A stretch of 64,000 nt of DNA from positions 186,001-250,000 of the forward strand of contig JAFYAV010000001.1 of NCBI GenBank assembly GCA_017540545.1. Direction: 5' to 3'. Within the stretch, counting starts at the first letter, position 1, and every line of letters begins with the position of its first letter. Under the pieces are notes generated by a model, which saw nothing but the letters and a program-made list of their open reading frames with translations, did no database searches and was not told where the DNA came from. Of this stretch, positions 17,056 through 25,299 are shown piece by piece. The stretch is from Candidatus Saccharimonadota bacterium (lineage in GTDB: Bacteria; Patescibacteriota; Saccharimonadia; Saccharimonadales; Saccharimonadaceae). The position numbers were made by a program, and so were the translations under genes.

Positions 17056-17988
17056 ATGGATTTTTGGAAACAATTCAAGCCTGGTTTTACGATTCTAGCG
17101 CCCATGGAAGGCGTTACGGATATCGCATTTCGTCAAGTTGTTGCTCGAGCCGCTCGGCCGGATATTTTTTATACCGAGTTCACAAACGTTAATAGCTATA
17201 TTAGCGAGAAAGGTCGCCATAACGCCCTAGAACGTTTTCGCATAGAGGAATCTGAGCGCCCAATTGTCCCGCAAATTTGGGGCACAAAACCAGAAATGTT
17301 TTCCGAGACTGCCCAGGCACTGAAAAAAGCTGGCTTTCCAGCCGTGGATATCAATATGGGATGCCCTGATCGACATGTTGTCGCTACGGGAGGCGGCTCC
17401 GGCCTCATCCGTACGCCAGAATTGGCCAAAGAAATCATTCGCGCCACCAAACAGGCTGGCCTGCCGGTATCCGTCAAAACTCGCCTCGGCTACAGTAAAG
17501 TCGACGAGTGGCATAGCTGGCTTGCGCATCTTCTTCAAGAGCAGCCCTCTGCGTTAACTGTGCATTTGCGCACTAAAAAAGAAATGTCCAAAGTTGCCGC
17601 CCATTATGAGCTAGTACCAGAAATCGTGGACCTCAAAAACGAAATATCCCCCGAAACCACCTTAATCATTAACGGCGACATTGAAAAACCAGCCGATGCG
17701 CAAAAGTTTATTGATATGGGCATTGATGGCATCATGATTGGGCGTGGTGTTTTTCATAACCCGTTCTGTTTTGAAAAGACGCCCCGCGAGCATAGCAGAG
17801 AAGAGCTTATTGATCTTATGCGCTATCACCTCGATTTATACGAAAGATATCAGCTTTCGCCCTACGATCCGCTCAAGCATTTCTATAAAATCTACATCAA
17901 TAATTTCCCTGGTGCGTCCGAAATTCGTGAACATCTCATGCAGACTAAGAGTATTCCAGAAGCTCGCGCAATCATTGATAATCTATGA
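17056..17988 (+). CDS. dus: tRNA-dihydrouridine synthase
   Basis: 310 residues from the ATG at 17056; a longer in-frame start at 17005 would lie upstream of the -10 box. The FMN-binding TIM barrel begins with FTILAPMEGVTDIAFRQ, and the active-site Cys is in INMGCPDRHV. TRLGYSK and the phosphate-binding GIDGIMIGRG are also typical. The enzyme reduces specific uridines in tRNA using NADPH. It ends with ATGA shared with the following hydrolase gene, so the two are translationally coupled. Dus subgroup (DusA, B or C) cannot be assigned by eye. Confidence 0.92.
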   Translation: MDFWKQFKPGFTILAPMEGVTDIAFRQVVARAARPDIFYTEFTNVNSYISEKGRHNALERFRIEESERPIVPQIWGTKPEMFSETAQALKKAGFPAVDINMGCPDRHVVATGGGSGLIRTPELAKEIIRATKQAGLPVSVKTRLGYSKVDEWHSWLAHLLQEQPSALTVHLRTKKEMSKVAAHYELVPEIVDLKNEISPETTLIINGDIEKPADAQKFIDMGIDGIMIGRGVFHNPFCFEKTPREHSREELIDLMRYHLDLYERYQLSPYDPLKHFYKIYINNFPGASEIREHLMQTKSIPEARAIIDNL

Positions 17989-18737
17989 AGAAAACTATCA
18001 TTCTCATTCATGGTCTTCGCGGCACTCACCATGGTCTCCTTGCTATTGCACAGGCCCTTTCCGGCAAATACAAAGTTCTCACTCCTGATTTGCCCGGTTC
18101 GGGCGTGCGTGCAGAATTAGCTGACAAAACTATGGACGGTTACGTTGAATGGCTTCATTCTTACGTAAAAGATCTCAAGCTAAAACAAAAACCGTATATT
18201 GTCGGGCACTCCATGGGCTCAATTATTGTTTCACATTATCTTGAAAAATATCCGAACGACGTTCAACCAAAAGTCGTGCTGATGTCGCCTATTTTTCGCA
18301 GCACAATCAGCCAAAAAACCAGTAACGTTGCTTTTGCTCTAGCAAATGGCTTCTTGCACTTGATGCCAAAAACTCTTCGCCACAAATTTCTTGCTAGTAA
18401 AGCGGCCTCTTTCTGCATTTCTCACTATCTGACCTGTGACAAAACTATGCAAAAACAAATCGATCAACTCCATTATCGCTATGGCGGTCGCTTTTCTTCC
18501 GCCGACTCACTCATGGCTGACATGAAGATTTCCATGCAGCAGCAAACCGTTATCCCGCCCAAAACGCAGCCCCACCTTATTATTGGCGAAAAAGATAAAC
18601 TGACCTCTCTTAAATTGGCCAGGGCAACCGCCAAAACGCACCGCATCAAAATTGACACTATTCCAAATTCTGGACATCTCATCAATTATGAACGTCCGGC
18701 CGAAGTTGCCGAATTAATTGTCCGCGCGATTATCTAA
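17985..18737 (+). CDS. alpha/beta hydrolase
   Basis: 250 residues. The alpha/beta-hydrolase fold is shown by the oxyanion HGLRG after the first strand, the nucleophile elbow GHSMGS at about residue 70, and a late His in NSGHLINYE with an Asp in GEKDKLTS. The substrate is not deducible; serine ester hydrolase or lipase-like activity is likely. It overlaps dus by 4 nt (ATGA). Its 3' end overlaps the convergent glycosyltransferase by 24 bp. Confidence 0.85.
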   Translation: MKKTIILIHGLRGTHHGLLAIAQALSGKYKVLTPDLPGSGVRAELADKTMDGYVEWLHSYVKDLKLKQKPYIVGHSMGSIIVSHYLEKYPNDVQPKVVLMSPIFRSTISQKTSNVAFALANGFLHLMPKTLRHKFLASKAASFCISHYLTCDKTMQKQIDQLHYRYGGRFSSADSLMADMKISMQQQTVIPPKTQPHLIIGEKDKLTSLKLARATAKTHRIKIDTIPNSGHLINYERPAEVAELIVRAII

Positions 18738-19979
18738 AACAGTGTTGTAAATATCTTCTATCTGCGTGAGCGTATGGCTAATGTCGTGCTTTTGAATACG
18801 TCGCGCTGCATCTTCCGATAATTTTTCACGCAAATCATTATCTGACAAAATACGCACAATGCCACGCGCAACGCTTTCCTTGTCGTCCGGTTCGTAAATA
18901 TATCCGTTCTTGCCATGCTTTACTAACTCCGGGATTGCGCCAGCTCTTACCGCCACGACCGGCAAGCCAGAAGCCATCGCCTCCATCACGACAATACTTT
19001 GCGTTTCGGTTTTCGACGTAATCGTAAAGACCGTGGCCGTGCGGTATACTTGCGGCAAATCATCGCCCACGATGCGTCCCGTAAAAAGCACATGATCGGA
19101 AAAACCTTCCTCTTCGGCGATTTCTTCCAACTTCCTTCTTGCTGTACCGTCGCCTACGATTACTAAATGCGCATTCGGTACTTTCTGCAAGACATCCGCA
19201 AATGCATACATTAGCACGTCCAAACTTTTCTCTGGATCAACGCGTCCCACATAGAGCACGATCGGCACCTTTTTAGGAATATTATATTTCTCGTAAATCT
19301 CCGCATCAGCACGACCCTTTGCAAAACGCGACAGGTCAATACCATTGCTAATTGCCACTACAGGTACCTTAAAGAAACGTCTGTTCTTTGGCAATAAATC
19401 TGTGATAGCCTGCTCGGTTGGCATTGTTGCATACTCGCTACGGCGCAAGAAACTTAAAAAGTATGCATTCATTGCTTTGTTGATTGGCTTTTTGGCTAGT
19501 TCTGGTAGCTTAACTTGTTGTGTCAGGTTATCTGGATAAGCATGATCGGTCGAAACAATCGGAATATTGCGCTTCTTAGCATATCGAAAAACCGCTAATG
19601 CAAGCGGCCCCGGTGTCTGATCGTGAATGATGTCCGGCTTGAACTCATCCAGCACTCGTTTTATGTCAGAATATGGATTGTAACTCACATGTAGGCCGTT
19701 TTTGTATACCAACTGCGGCATTTTTACGCCGAGCACTTTCTTGCCGTCTGGCACTTTTTCTATCTGGTCTGGATAAAGATACATCCGTCTAGACTTCTGA
19801 CGCACCACCGTAAAGCCACCTTCCTCGTCTTTTTCTACTCCAAATTCCCCCGTAATACTTGGCGCCAACACCATTACTTGATGCCCACGCTTCTTCAAGC
19901 CCGTTGCCAGGTTTCTCGAAAATACTGCCACCCCATTAATCATTGGATAGTATATATCCGTAGAGATAACTATTTTCAT
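18714..19979 (-). CDS. GT4-family glycosyltransferase
   Basis: 421 residues, GT-B fold. The N-terminal half starts MKIVISTDIYYPMINGVAVFSRNLA, as in GT4 enzymes acting on lipids (PimB/MgdA-like). The C-terminal half has VLYVGRVDPEKSLDVL and the EX7E-type motif in ETQSIVVMEAMASGLPVVAV, which bind the nucleotide sugar. Likely substrates are membrane lipids such as diacylglycerol or phosphatidylinositol-type acceptors, but this is inference. It is transcribed divergently from the GT32 gene across only 16 bp, and there is no ribosome-binding site. Confidence 0.88.
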   Translation of the reverse strand: MKIVISTDIYYPMINGVAVFSRNLATGLKKRGHQVMVLAPSITGEFGVEKDEEGGFTVVRQKSRRMYLYPDQIEKVPDGKKVLGVKMPQLVYKNGLHVSYNPYSDIKRVLDEFKPDIIHDQTPGPLALAVFRYAKKRNIPIVSTDHAYPDNLTQQVKLPELAKKPINKAMNAYFLSFLRRSEYATMPTEQAITDLLPKNRRFFKVPVVAISNGIDLSRFAKGRADAEIYEKYNIPKKVPIVLYVGRVDPEKSLDVLMYAFADVLQKVPNAHLVIVGDGTARRKLEEIAEEEGFSDHVLFTGRIVGDDLPQVYRTATVFTITSKTETQSIVVMEAMASGLPVVAVRAGAIPELVKHGKNGYIYEPDDKESVARGIVRILSDNDLREKLSEDAARRIQKHDISHTLTQIEDIYNTVLDNRADN

Positions 19980-19995
19980 GATATGATTTTATCAT
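19980..19995. promoter_or_regulatory. 16-bp divergent promoter with overlapping -10 boxes
   Basis: Plus strand: TGA then TATGAT (19982-19987), 8 nt before the ATG at 19996. Minus strand: TGA then TAAAAT (19991-19986), 6 nt before the ATG at 19979. The two -10 boxes share bases 19986-19987, so opposite initiation complexes should exclude each other. Confidence 0.65.
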
Positions 19996-20754
19996 ATGGC
20001 CATCCCAAAGAAGATACACTACGTCTGGGTTGGTACGGCGCCTATTCCCGAGCAAGACCAAAAATTCATCAAACACTGGCAAGAGTTAAACCCCGACTTC
20101 AAAATCAAGCGCTGGACCGAAAAAGATATTGACACTAAAAAATACCCCCTTGTTGCTAAAGCGATTAGCGAAAAGCGTTGGGCGCTCGCCTCGGATATCA
20201 TTCGTATGTACGCAATCTACACTGAGGGCGGCTTCTACTTCGATACCGACGTTGAATTACTAAAGCCGCTCGATGATTTGCTAAAATACGACGGTTTCGC
20301 TAGTTGGGAATCGAATTATTGGTTCACGACCTCTGGCTTTGGCGCCAAAAAACACTCTCCATGGATCGAGAAAGTCCTCAAGCGCTACGAGGGGTATTTA
20401 CCTAAGAAAATTACCAATAGCGTATTTATGTCTACGGTTCATAGCCCATCCGTATATGCTGAGGATGTTTATGGTCTTAAACTTGACGGACAAACTCGCG
20501 TTTACGATGACGCGTTTGCTGTCTTTGCTCCCGAATATTTCAATCCTAAGCATTACAGTACTGGTGAAATGCATCGTACCAAAAATACTCGCGCCATTCA
20601 TCACTACGCCTCTACCTGGCATTCTAATTTTGAGAAGTTTGCGCAGAACTTTTGCATCTTCTGGATCAAGCTGATGGGGCCAAGAATCTATGGGTTTTTC
20701 GAGCGCATCTATCATGGGCGCCTTGCACGTAGGATTCGCGACCAGACTAAATAA
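19996..20754 (+). CDS. GT32-type glycosyltransferase (OCH1-like, DXD motif)
   Basis: 252 residues. It begins IPKKIHYVWVG and has RWALASDIIRMYAIYTEGGFYFDTDVELLKPL, the Gly_transf_sug signature with the metal-binding DXD as DTD near residue 80. Such enzymes usually transfer a hexose to surface polysaccharides or glycolipids. No signal peptide is present, so it acts in the cytoplasm. A Tyr/His-rich segment near residue 200 (HHYASTWH) is typical of the family. It starts 16 bp from a divergent GT4 gene and is followed closely by smpB. Confidence 0.85.
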   Translation: MAIPKKIHYVWVGTAPIPEQDQKFIKHWQELNPDFKIKRWTEKDIDTKKYPLVAKAISEKRWALASDIIRMYAIYTEGGFYFDTDVELLKPLDDLLKYDGFASWESNYWFTTSGFGAKKHSPWIEKVLKRYEGYLPKKITNSVFMSTVHSPSVYAEDVYGLKLDGQTRVYDDAFAVFAPEYFNPKHYSTGEMHRTKNTRAIHHYASTWHSNFEKFAQNFCIFWIKLMGPRIYGFFERIYHGRLARRIRDQTK

Positions 20755-20758
20755 GTGC

Positions 20759-20764
20759 TAAAAT
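20759..20764 (+). promoter_or_regulatory. extended -10 promoter, smpB
   Basis: TGC plus TAAAAT, 6 nt before the ATG at 20771; it lies only 4 nt past the preceding stop. Confidence 0.6.
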
Positions 20765-20770
20765 ATAAAT

Positions 20771-21187
20771 ATGAAAAAAGTCAAAAAAACCACTGCCGTC
20801 GTTAACCGTCGAGCACATTACGACTATAACCTGTCCGACAAAATCGAGACCGGCATGGTTTTGACTGGCGCCCAGGTCCGCCTCATTCGCGACCGTCACG
20901 CACAGTTAAAAGGTACTTATGTTACAATTCGCAATCATGAACTTTGGCTATTAAATCTCACACTTGGCTCCGAAACTTCTGAAAATATTAAGCTACTTGC
21001 CACCAAAAAACAAATTGCCGCCCTCGAGCGCGCCAAAGTTGACGGCTCCACTATCGTGCCTGTCGAACTCCATCCATTTAAGCGCCATATTAAGCTCACC
21101 ATCGCAGTCGGGCAGGGCAAGAAAAAATACGATAAGCGCCAAACTATTAAGTCGCGCGACCTCGACCGCGAACGCTCTCGCTATTAG
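20771..21187 (+). CDS. smpB: SsrA-binding protein SmpB
   Basis: 138 residues. The OB-fold has the family pattern NRRAHYDYNLSDKIETGMVLTGAQVRLIR. The C-terminal tail KKKYDKRQTIKSRDLDRERSRY is the part that enters the mRNA channel during trans-translation. SmpB delivers tmRNA to stalled ribosomes. The tmRNA gene itself was not seen in this window. It is probably expressed from its own near-leaderless promoter. Confidence 0.96.
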   Translation: MKKVKKTTAVVNRRAHYDYNLSDKIETGMVLTGAQVRLIRDRHAQLKGTYVTIRNHELWLLNLTLGSETSENIKLLATKKQIAALERAKVDGSTIVPVELHPFKRHIKLTIAVGQGKKKYDKRQTIKSRDLDRERSRY

Positions 21188-21200
21188 CGTTTAAATATGG

Positions 21201-21206
21201 TATAAT
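21201..21206 (+). promoter_or_regulatory. extended -10 promoter, aspS (leadered)
   Basis: TGG plus TATAAT. The start codon is 62 nt downstream, so this transcript has a leader containing a small CTCGCATGCGCGAG hairpin (about 21221-21234). Confidence 0.55.
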
Positions 21207-21268
21207 TATCAAAAGTATGGCTCGCATGCGCGAGTCTTTATTAATCAACAAATAATGGAGCAACCAAT

Positions 21269-23038
21269 ATGAGAGCATTAGCGAAAGATCTCACTGTCAA
21301 ATCTGGTAAAGTCGAGCTTGCTGGTTGGGTAAATTCCCGTCGCGATCACGGTGGGTTAATTTTCATCGATTTACGCGACCACACTGGTATCATTCAGCTC
21401 GTGGTTGATCCAAATACGGCCAACGCTTTTAAACTCGCCGAATCCCTGCGTGACGAATATGTCATCCGCGCTACTGGCGTCGTACGTCAGCGTGGTGAGG
21501 GGCTCGAGAATCCCAACATCCCAACTGGCGATATTGAAGTTGTTGTCGACAATCTTGAACTTCTCAATCGTTCCGAGCCGCTTCCGGTCAATACGCACGA
21601 TGAAGGCGTCGAAACTGGTGAAGACCTCCGCCTCAAGTATCGTTATCTCGATCTTCGCCGTCCTAGTATGCAGAAACGTCTCGCACGCCGCGCAAAATAT
21701 TACAAATTTATGCGCGATTATATGGAAGAAAACGATTTCGTCGAAGTGACCACCCCAATTCTCGCCAACTCTAGCCCAGAAGGCGCTCGCGATTTTCTCG
21801 TTCCATCCCGCCTTCATCCAGGCCAATTTTATGCTCTTCCGCAGGCACCGCAGCAATTTAAGCAGCTCCTGATGGTCGGTGGCGTGTCGCGCTATTATCA
21901 AATTGCTACTTGCTTCCGCGACGAAGATCCGCGCGCTGATCGTTTGTATGGCGATTTCTATCAGCTTGATCTCGAGATGTCTTTCGTTGATGACGGCGAA
22001 GAAGTCCGCAAAACCGTCGAGCCTCTCATTGTTAAACTTATGACCGAGTTCGGCGGCAAGAAACTTCTAACCGACCCGAATAATATCCCACGCATCCCAT
22101 ACGTCGAGGCGATGGAAAAATACGGCATCGATAAGCCAGACCTTCGCTATGGCATGGAATTGATCGATTTAACCGAAGATTTCAAGAATACAAAATTTGC
22201 CGTCTTTGCCAAAGCCGAATGCGTCAAGGCCATTTGCGTCAAGAATGGCGCCGACCTCAGCCGTTCGCAAATCGACAATTTCACCGAACAGGCTCGCAAG
22301 CTTGGTGCTGGTGGCCTTGCTTATCTAACTTACACGCCAGATGGTATTAAGTCCCCAATCGCTAAGTTTATGAGCGAAAAAGAATTAGACGCTATCACCA
22401 AAAAGACTGGCGCCAAAGCTGGCGATGCTGTTTTCTTCGGTGCCGACAAGCGCGAAAAGGTCAATAAGGTACTAGGTCAACTCCGTATTTCTTTTGCTGA
22501 TCATTTTGAACTCAAAAACCCCGACGAGGTCGCTCTGTGCTGGGTTGTTGATTTCCCGTTCTATGAATGGGACGATGGGGCAGAGAAGTTAGATTTCGGC
22601 CATAACCCATTTTCCATGCCGAAAGGTGGCCTCGAAGCACTCGAAGCTGCCAAGACAACAGAAGAGAAGCTTGCTATCGTCGCCGATCAATACGACATGG
22701 TCGCTAACGGCTATGAGATTTGCTCTGGCGCCGTCCGCAATCATAATCCAGAAATCATGTACAAGGTCTTCGGCATCCTCGGCTACGACGAAAAGTATGT
22801 CGAGCAACGCTTTGGCGGCATGCTCACTGCCTTTAAATTCGGCGCACCGCCTCATGCGGGTTGTGCTTTTGGCATTGATCGCATTTTCATGATTCTCGAA
22901 AATACTGAGAATATCCGCGATATTGTAGCTTTCCCAAAGAACGGTTCTGGCGTAGATCTCATGATGAGCTCGCCATCAGTAGTTGACGATTACCAAATCT
23001 CCGATTGTCATCTTGCCATAGTCGAACCAGAAGAATAA
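21269..23038 (+). CDS. aspS: aspartyl-tRNA synthetase
   Basis: 589 residues, the usual bacterial length. The N-terminal OB-fold anticodon-binding domain has GWVNSRRDHGGLIFIDLRD. Class II motif 2 is FRDEDPRADR, and motif 3 is FGAPPHAGCAFGIDRI. The bacterial GAD insertion lies between them. It charges tRNA-Asp; the bacterial type may be non-discriminating (also tRNA-Asn), which would need an amidotransferase not in this window. A 62-nt leader precedes the ATG, with GGAG close to the start. Confidence 0.96.
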   Translation: MRALAKDLTVKSGKVELAGWVNSRRDHGGLIFIDLRDHTGIIQLVVDPNTANAFKLAESLRDEYVIRATGVVRQRGEGLENPNIPTGDIEVVVDNLELLNRSEPLPVNTHDEGVETGEDLRLKYRYLDLRRPSMQKRLARRAKYYKFMRDYMEENDFVEVTTPILANSSPEGARDFLVPSRLHPGQFYALPQAPQQFKQLLMVGGVSRYYQIATCFRDEDPRADRLYGDFYQLDLEMSFVDDGEEVRKTVEPLIVKLMTEFGGKKLLTDPNNIPRIPYVEAMEKYGIDKPDLRYGMELIDLTEDFKNTKFAVFAKAECVKAICVKNGADLSRSQIDNFTEQARKLGAGGLAYLTYTPDGIKSPIAKFMSEKELDAITKKTGAKAGDAVFFGADKREKVNKVLGQLRISFADHFELKNPDEVALCWVVDFPFYEWDDGAEKLDFGHNPFSMPKGGLEALEAAKTTEEKLAIVADQYDMVANGYEICSGAVRNHNPEIMYKVFGILGYDEKYVEQRFGGMLTAFKFGAPPHAGCAFGIDRIFMILENTENIRDIVAFPKNGSGVDLMMSSPSVVDDYQISDCHLAIVEPEE

Positions 23039-23046
23039 TCTCGTGC

Positions 23047-23052
23047 TACAAT
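23047..23052 (+). promoter_or_regulatory. extended -10 promoter, 23060 gene
   Basis: TGC plus TACAAT, 7 nt before the ATG at 23060. Confidence 0.6.
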
Positions 23053-23059
23053 AATAGAT

Positions 23060-23584
23060 ATGCAGAGAAGGTTAAACTTCAGTCTTTTACTTGCCGCAGT
23101 AATTGTAGCTTTTTCAGCCCCGACCGTCAGCGCGGCGGAGCTTGACGAGAAACGCATCGGTGCTATTTCTCAAAACTGCTCCATCATTAAAGAGCGTTTG
23201 CGTCGTATCGAAAGCGCTGGCGCTAGAAGCCGCGTCTATCTCGGCACCCAGTACGAATCAATCTATTCTGGTTTGATGTCAAATCTGAGTCTCCGTCTGA
23301 TGCGCAATGGCATTGCTAATCAAGACATTGCTAACCAGCAAGCCACATTCAAGAGCGAGCGCGAGCGTTTTCGCAATGATTTTATTGGTTACTCGCAAGA
23401 GCTCAAAAACCTCATCGCGATGGATTGCAAGAATGAGCCGAAGAAGTTCTATAAACAGCTCAAAAAAACACGCACCAAAAGGGAAGACATATCTAAGAGC
23501 ATCCAACGCATGAATGATATTATTTCGGGACACCGCCAAACGGTACAGAGTCTGCGCGATAACACCAAGAAGGATAACAAATGA
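23060..23584 (+). CDS. secreted coiled-coil protein of unknown function
   Basis: 174 residues. A signal peptide with an AXA-type cleavage site (SAA near residue 26) is followed by an all-helical, charged protein with two Cys (QNCS, MDCK) that could form a disulfide. The last 60 residues look like a coiled coil. No family recognised. It overlaps the next gene by 4 nt (ATGA), so the two products are made together, and the neighbour is a single-pass membrane protein. The pair may form a small envelope complex. Confidence 0.6.
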   Translation: MQRRLNFSLLLAAVIVAFSAPTVSAAELDEKRIGAISQNCSIIKERLRRIESAGARSRVYLGTQYESIYSGLMSNLSLRLMRNGIANQDIANQQATFKSERERFRNDFIGYSQELKNLIAMDCKNEPKKFYKQLKKTRTKREDISKSIQRMNDIISGHRQTVQSLRDNTKKDNK

Positions 23585-23943
23585 ACGCTGAGGAAAATAA
23601 AGATAAAAAACCAATCCGTGGCGGGCGTAATTTAGTACTCCTCGGCGTAGGCGCCATTGCCATTGCGCTTATTACCACTTCAATTAGTTTGTATTTCTAC
23701 AGTAAAGGAGATATTTATATTGACCGTTCTCGCCCTGGATATATTTCCGAAGATGAAGTTCGTCAGGCCGACGACGATTATCAAGAAAAATATTCCGATG
23801 AAGGCGATATTACCGACGACTCGCTTTCTGAGTATCTCGAGGAACTAGATCGCGTCACCGAGCGTATCGAATCCTCACAAAATGATTTTGGCCCTGATCC
23901 GTTATCCGACGATAGCCTAATGATTACGCCAGACGACGATTAA
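23581..23943 (+). CDS. small single-pass membrane protein with acidic tail
   Basis: 120 residues. A basic N-terminus (KDKKPIRGGRN) precedes a transmembrane helix at about 18-40. The rest is an outward-facing, very acidic tail (many Asp/Glu) with predicted helical stretches. No domain recognised. It is translationally coupled to the preceding secreted protein through ATGA and overlaps the convergent murC-like stop by 4 bp. Confidence 0.6.
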   Translation: MNAEENKDKKPIRGGRNLVLLGVGAIAIALITTSISLYFYSKGDIYIDRSRPGYISEDEVRQADDDYQEKYSDEGDITDDSLSEYLEELDRVTERIESSQNDFGPDPLSDDSLMITPDDD

Positions 23944-25163
23944 TCTGAGGCGAACTGTTTGCGTAGCCAATCATCCGCTGGCCCAGCTGTCATTAATACA
24001 ATTAGCCAATTCTGATTATGCAATTGGTGTATTTTCTCGGCCAAACTTTCGTCTAAATCTGCAATTTCGGTTCGGTCTTTTGTGACAGTTTCTTCGATAA
24101 GCTCTTCTGGGCTTAAAATCGATAAATCTGGGTTCTCGCGCGTAAGGTAAGTCGGTAACCAAAATATTTTGTCGGCTCCAACGAAAGCATTTTTATAACC
24201 TTCGCGCACTTCGTATTGGCGCGTATTCTGATGCGGTTGGTAGATTACGGCCAAGCCAGCATAATTATCGCGTCTCTTCAGTTCGTTTGCCATCTTTACG
24301 GTTGACGCAATCTCATTCGGGTGGTGCGCATAATCCGTAAAAACGCCATGCGTAATCCTCTCGAAGCGTCGCCCTGCGCCCGGAAAATCATTAAGCACAT
24401 CGATTATCTTTTGAAAGTCCAACTCTGGCGCAATCTTTTCAATCACTTCGAGCGCAATGCTTGCATCTTGGCGCCGCAAACCGCCGACCAGGATAATCCC
24501 GCTGTTCACTGCTGTGTTTTTTACAACGATATCACTCTGGGACATGAACTCATCAAACGCATCACGATAATCGTCGACGGTTGGATAGACATCTGGATGG
24601 TCGTAGTCAATGCAAGTAATCGCCGCTATATACGGATGATATGCCAGAAAATTGCGATCATATTCGTCAGCCTCGTATATAAAATATTTCGATTCGGGAT
24701 CAAATTTACCACTGTCGCTCCAGCTTAAAGTGGTGCCAACTAAGTAACTAGCCGGTAAGCCCAACTGTTTCATTGCCCAAATAATCATGGCAGTTGTGGT
24801 AGTTTTGCCATGTGTTCCAGCTATTGCGACCATCTTTAGGCCTTTTTGTTCTACTAAGTTAGCCAAAAACTCATCGCGTTTCGTGCATTTAATACCTCTT
24901 TCACGGGCCAATTGCAACTCGGGGTGGTCATCTGGAAGCGCTGACGTATATACGAACCAATCAACTCCGTTTTCTTCAATCGTCTTGAGCAGAAAATCCC
25001 CGCTTTGTTTGCCATAGCTAACGTTAACCTTTCGTTCTTCCAACGCCTCGCTAATTGCGCCAGGTTTTAAATCTGACCCAAAAACTACATAGCCAGCATC
25101 TTGTGCCAACTCGGCCAACGGACCAATGCCAGTCCCACTAATCCCCGAGAAATAAACATTCAT
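23940..25163 (-). CDS. murC: MurC/Mpl-type UDP-N-acetylmuramate amino-acid ligase
   Basis: 407 residues. The Mur ligase N-terminal domain begins MNVYFSGISGTGIGPLAELA, the ATP loop is GTHGKTTTTAMI, and EADEYDRNFL and DYAHHPNEI are typical of MurC/Mpl. MurC adds L-Ala to UDP-MurNAc; Mpl attaches recycled tripeptide. It is shorter than usual (about 450-480): the region between the DYDHPDVYPT and FERITHG motifs is compressed. It is expressed from a -10 box 6 nt before its ATG. MurC is more likely than Mpl because no recycling genes are seen. Confidence 0.85.
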   Translation of the reverse strand: MNVYFSGISGTGIGPLAELAQDAGYVVFGSDLKPGAISEALEERKVNVSYGKQSGDFLLKTIEENGVDWFVYTSALPDDHPELQLARERGIKCTKRDEFLANLVEQKGLKMVAIAGTHGKTTTTAMIIWAMKQLGLPASYLVGTTLSWSDSGKFDPESKYFIYEADEYDRNFLAYHPYIAAITCIDYDHPDVYPTVDDYRDAFDEFMSQSDIVVKNTAVNSGIILVGGLRRQDASIALEVIEKIAPELDFQKIIDVLNDFPGAGRRFERITHGVFTDYAHHPNEIASTVKMANELKRRDNYAGLAVIYQPHQNTRQYEVREGYKNAFVGADKIFWLPTYLTRENPDLSILSPEELIEETVTKDRTEIADLDESLAEKIHQLHNQNWLIVLMTAGPADDWLRKQFASD

Positions 25164-25169
25164 AATTAC

Positions 25170-25178
25170 AGTATAACA
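25170..25178 (-). promoter_or_regulatory. extended -10 promoter, murC
   Basis: TGT plus TATACT (minus strand, 25175-25170), 6 nt from the ATG at 25163. Confidence 0.65.
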
Positions 25179-25191
25179 TTTTGCAACTATT

Positions 25192-25220
25192 TTGCATTTT
25201 GCGCACGCTTATGCTAAACT
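25192..25220 (+). promoter_or_regulatory. promoter for the 1762-aa adhesin
   Basis: TTGCAT (25192-25197) and TAAACT (25215-25220) are separated by 17 bp. A leader of about 73 nt and an AAAAGG sequence precede the ATG at 25300. Confidence 0.5.
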
Positions 25221-25299
25221 ACAAATGTGTAGTGTGTTCTTGTTACTTTTTGGAATAAAACAGATATTTACAAATCTTTAAACCAAAAGGTATATCTGG

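Noticed and set aside
16888..17073. 61-codon minus-strand ORF including MSEKNKVPYS after the strong Shine-Dalgarno
   Set aside because: It shares the ribosome-binding site with the lipoprotein gene but gives a short peptide without features; the GTG at 16955 opens a proper signal peptide instead.
21371..21901. Minus-strand ORF of 176 codons inside aspS
   Set aside because: aspS is unambiguous and the antisense frame has no motif or signal.
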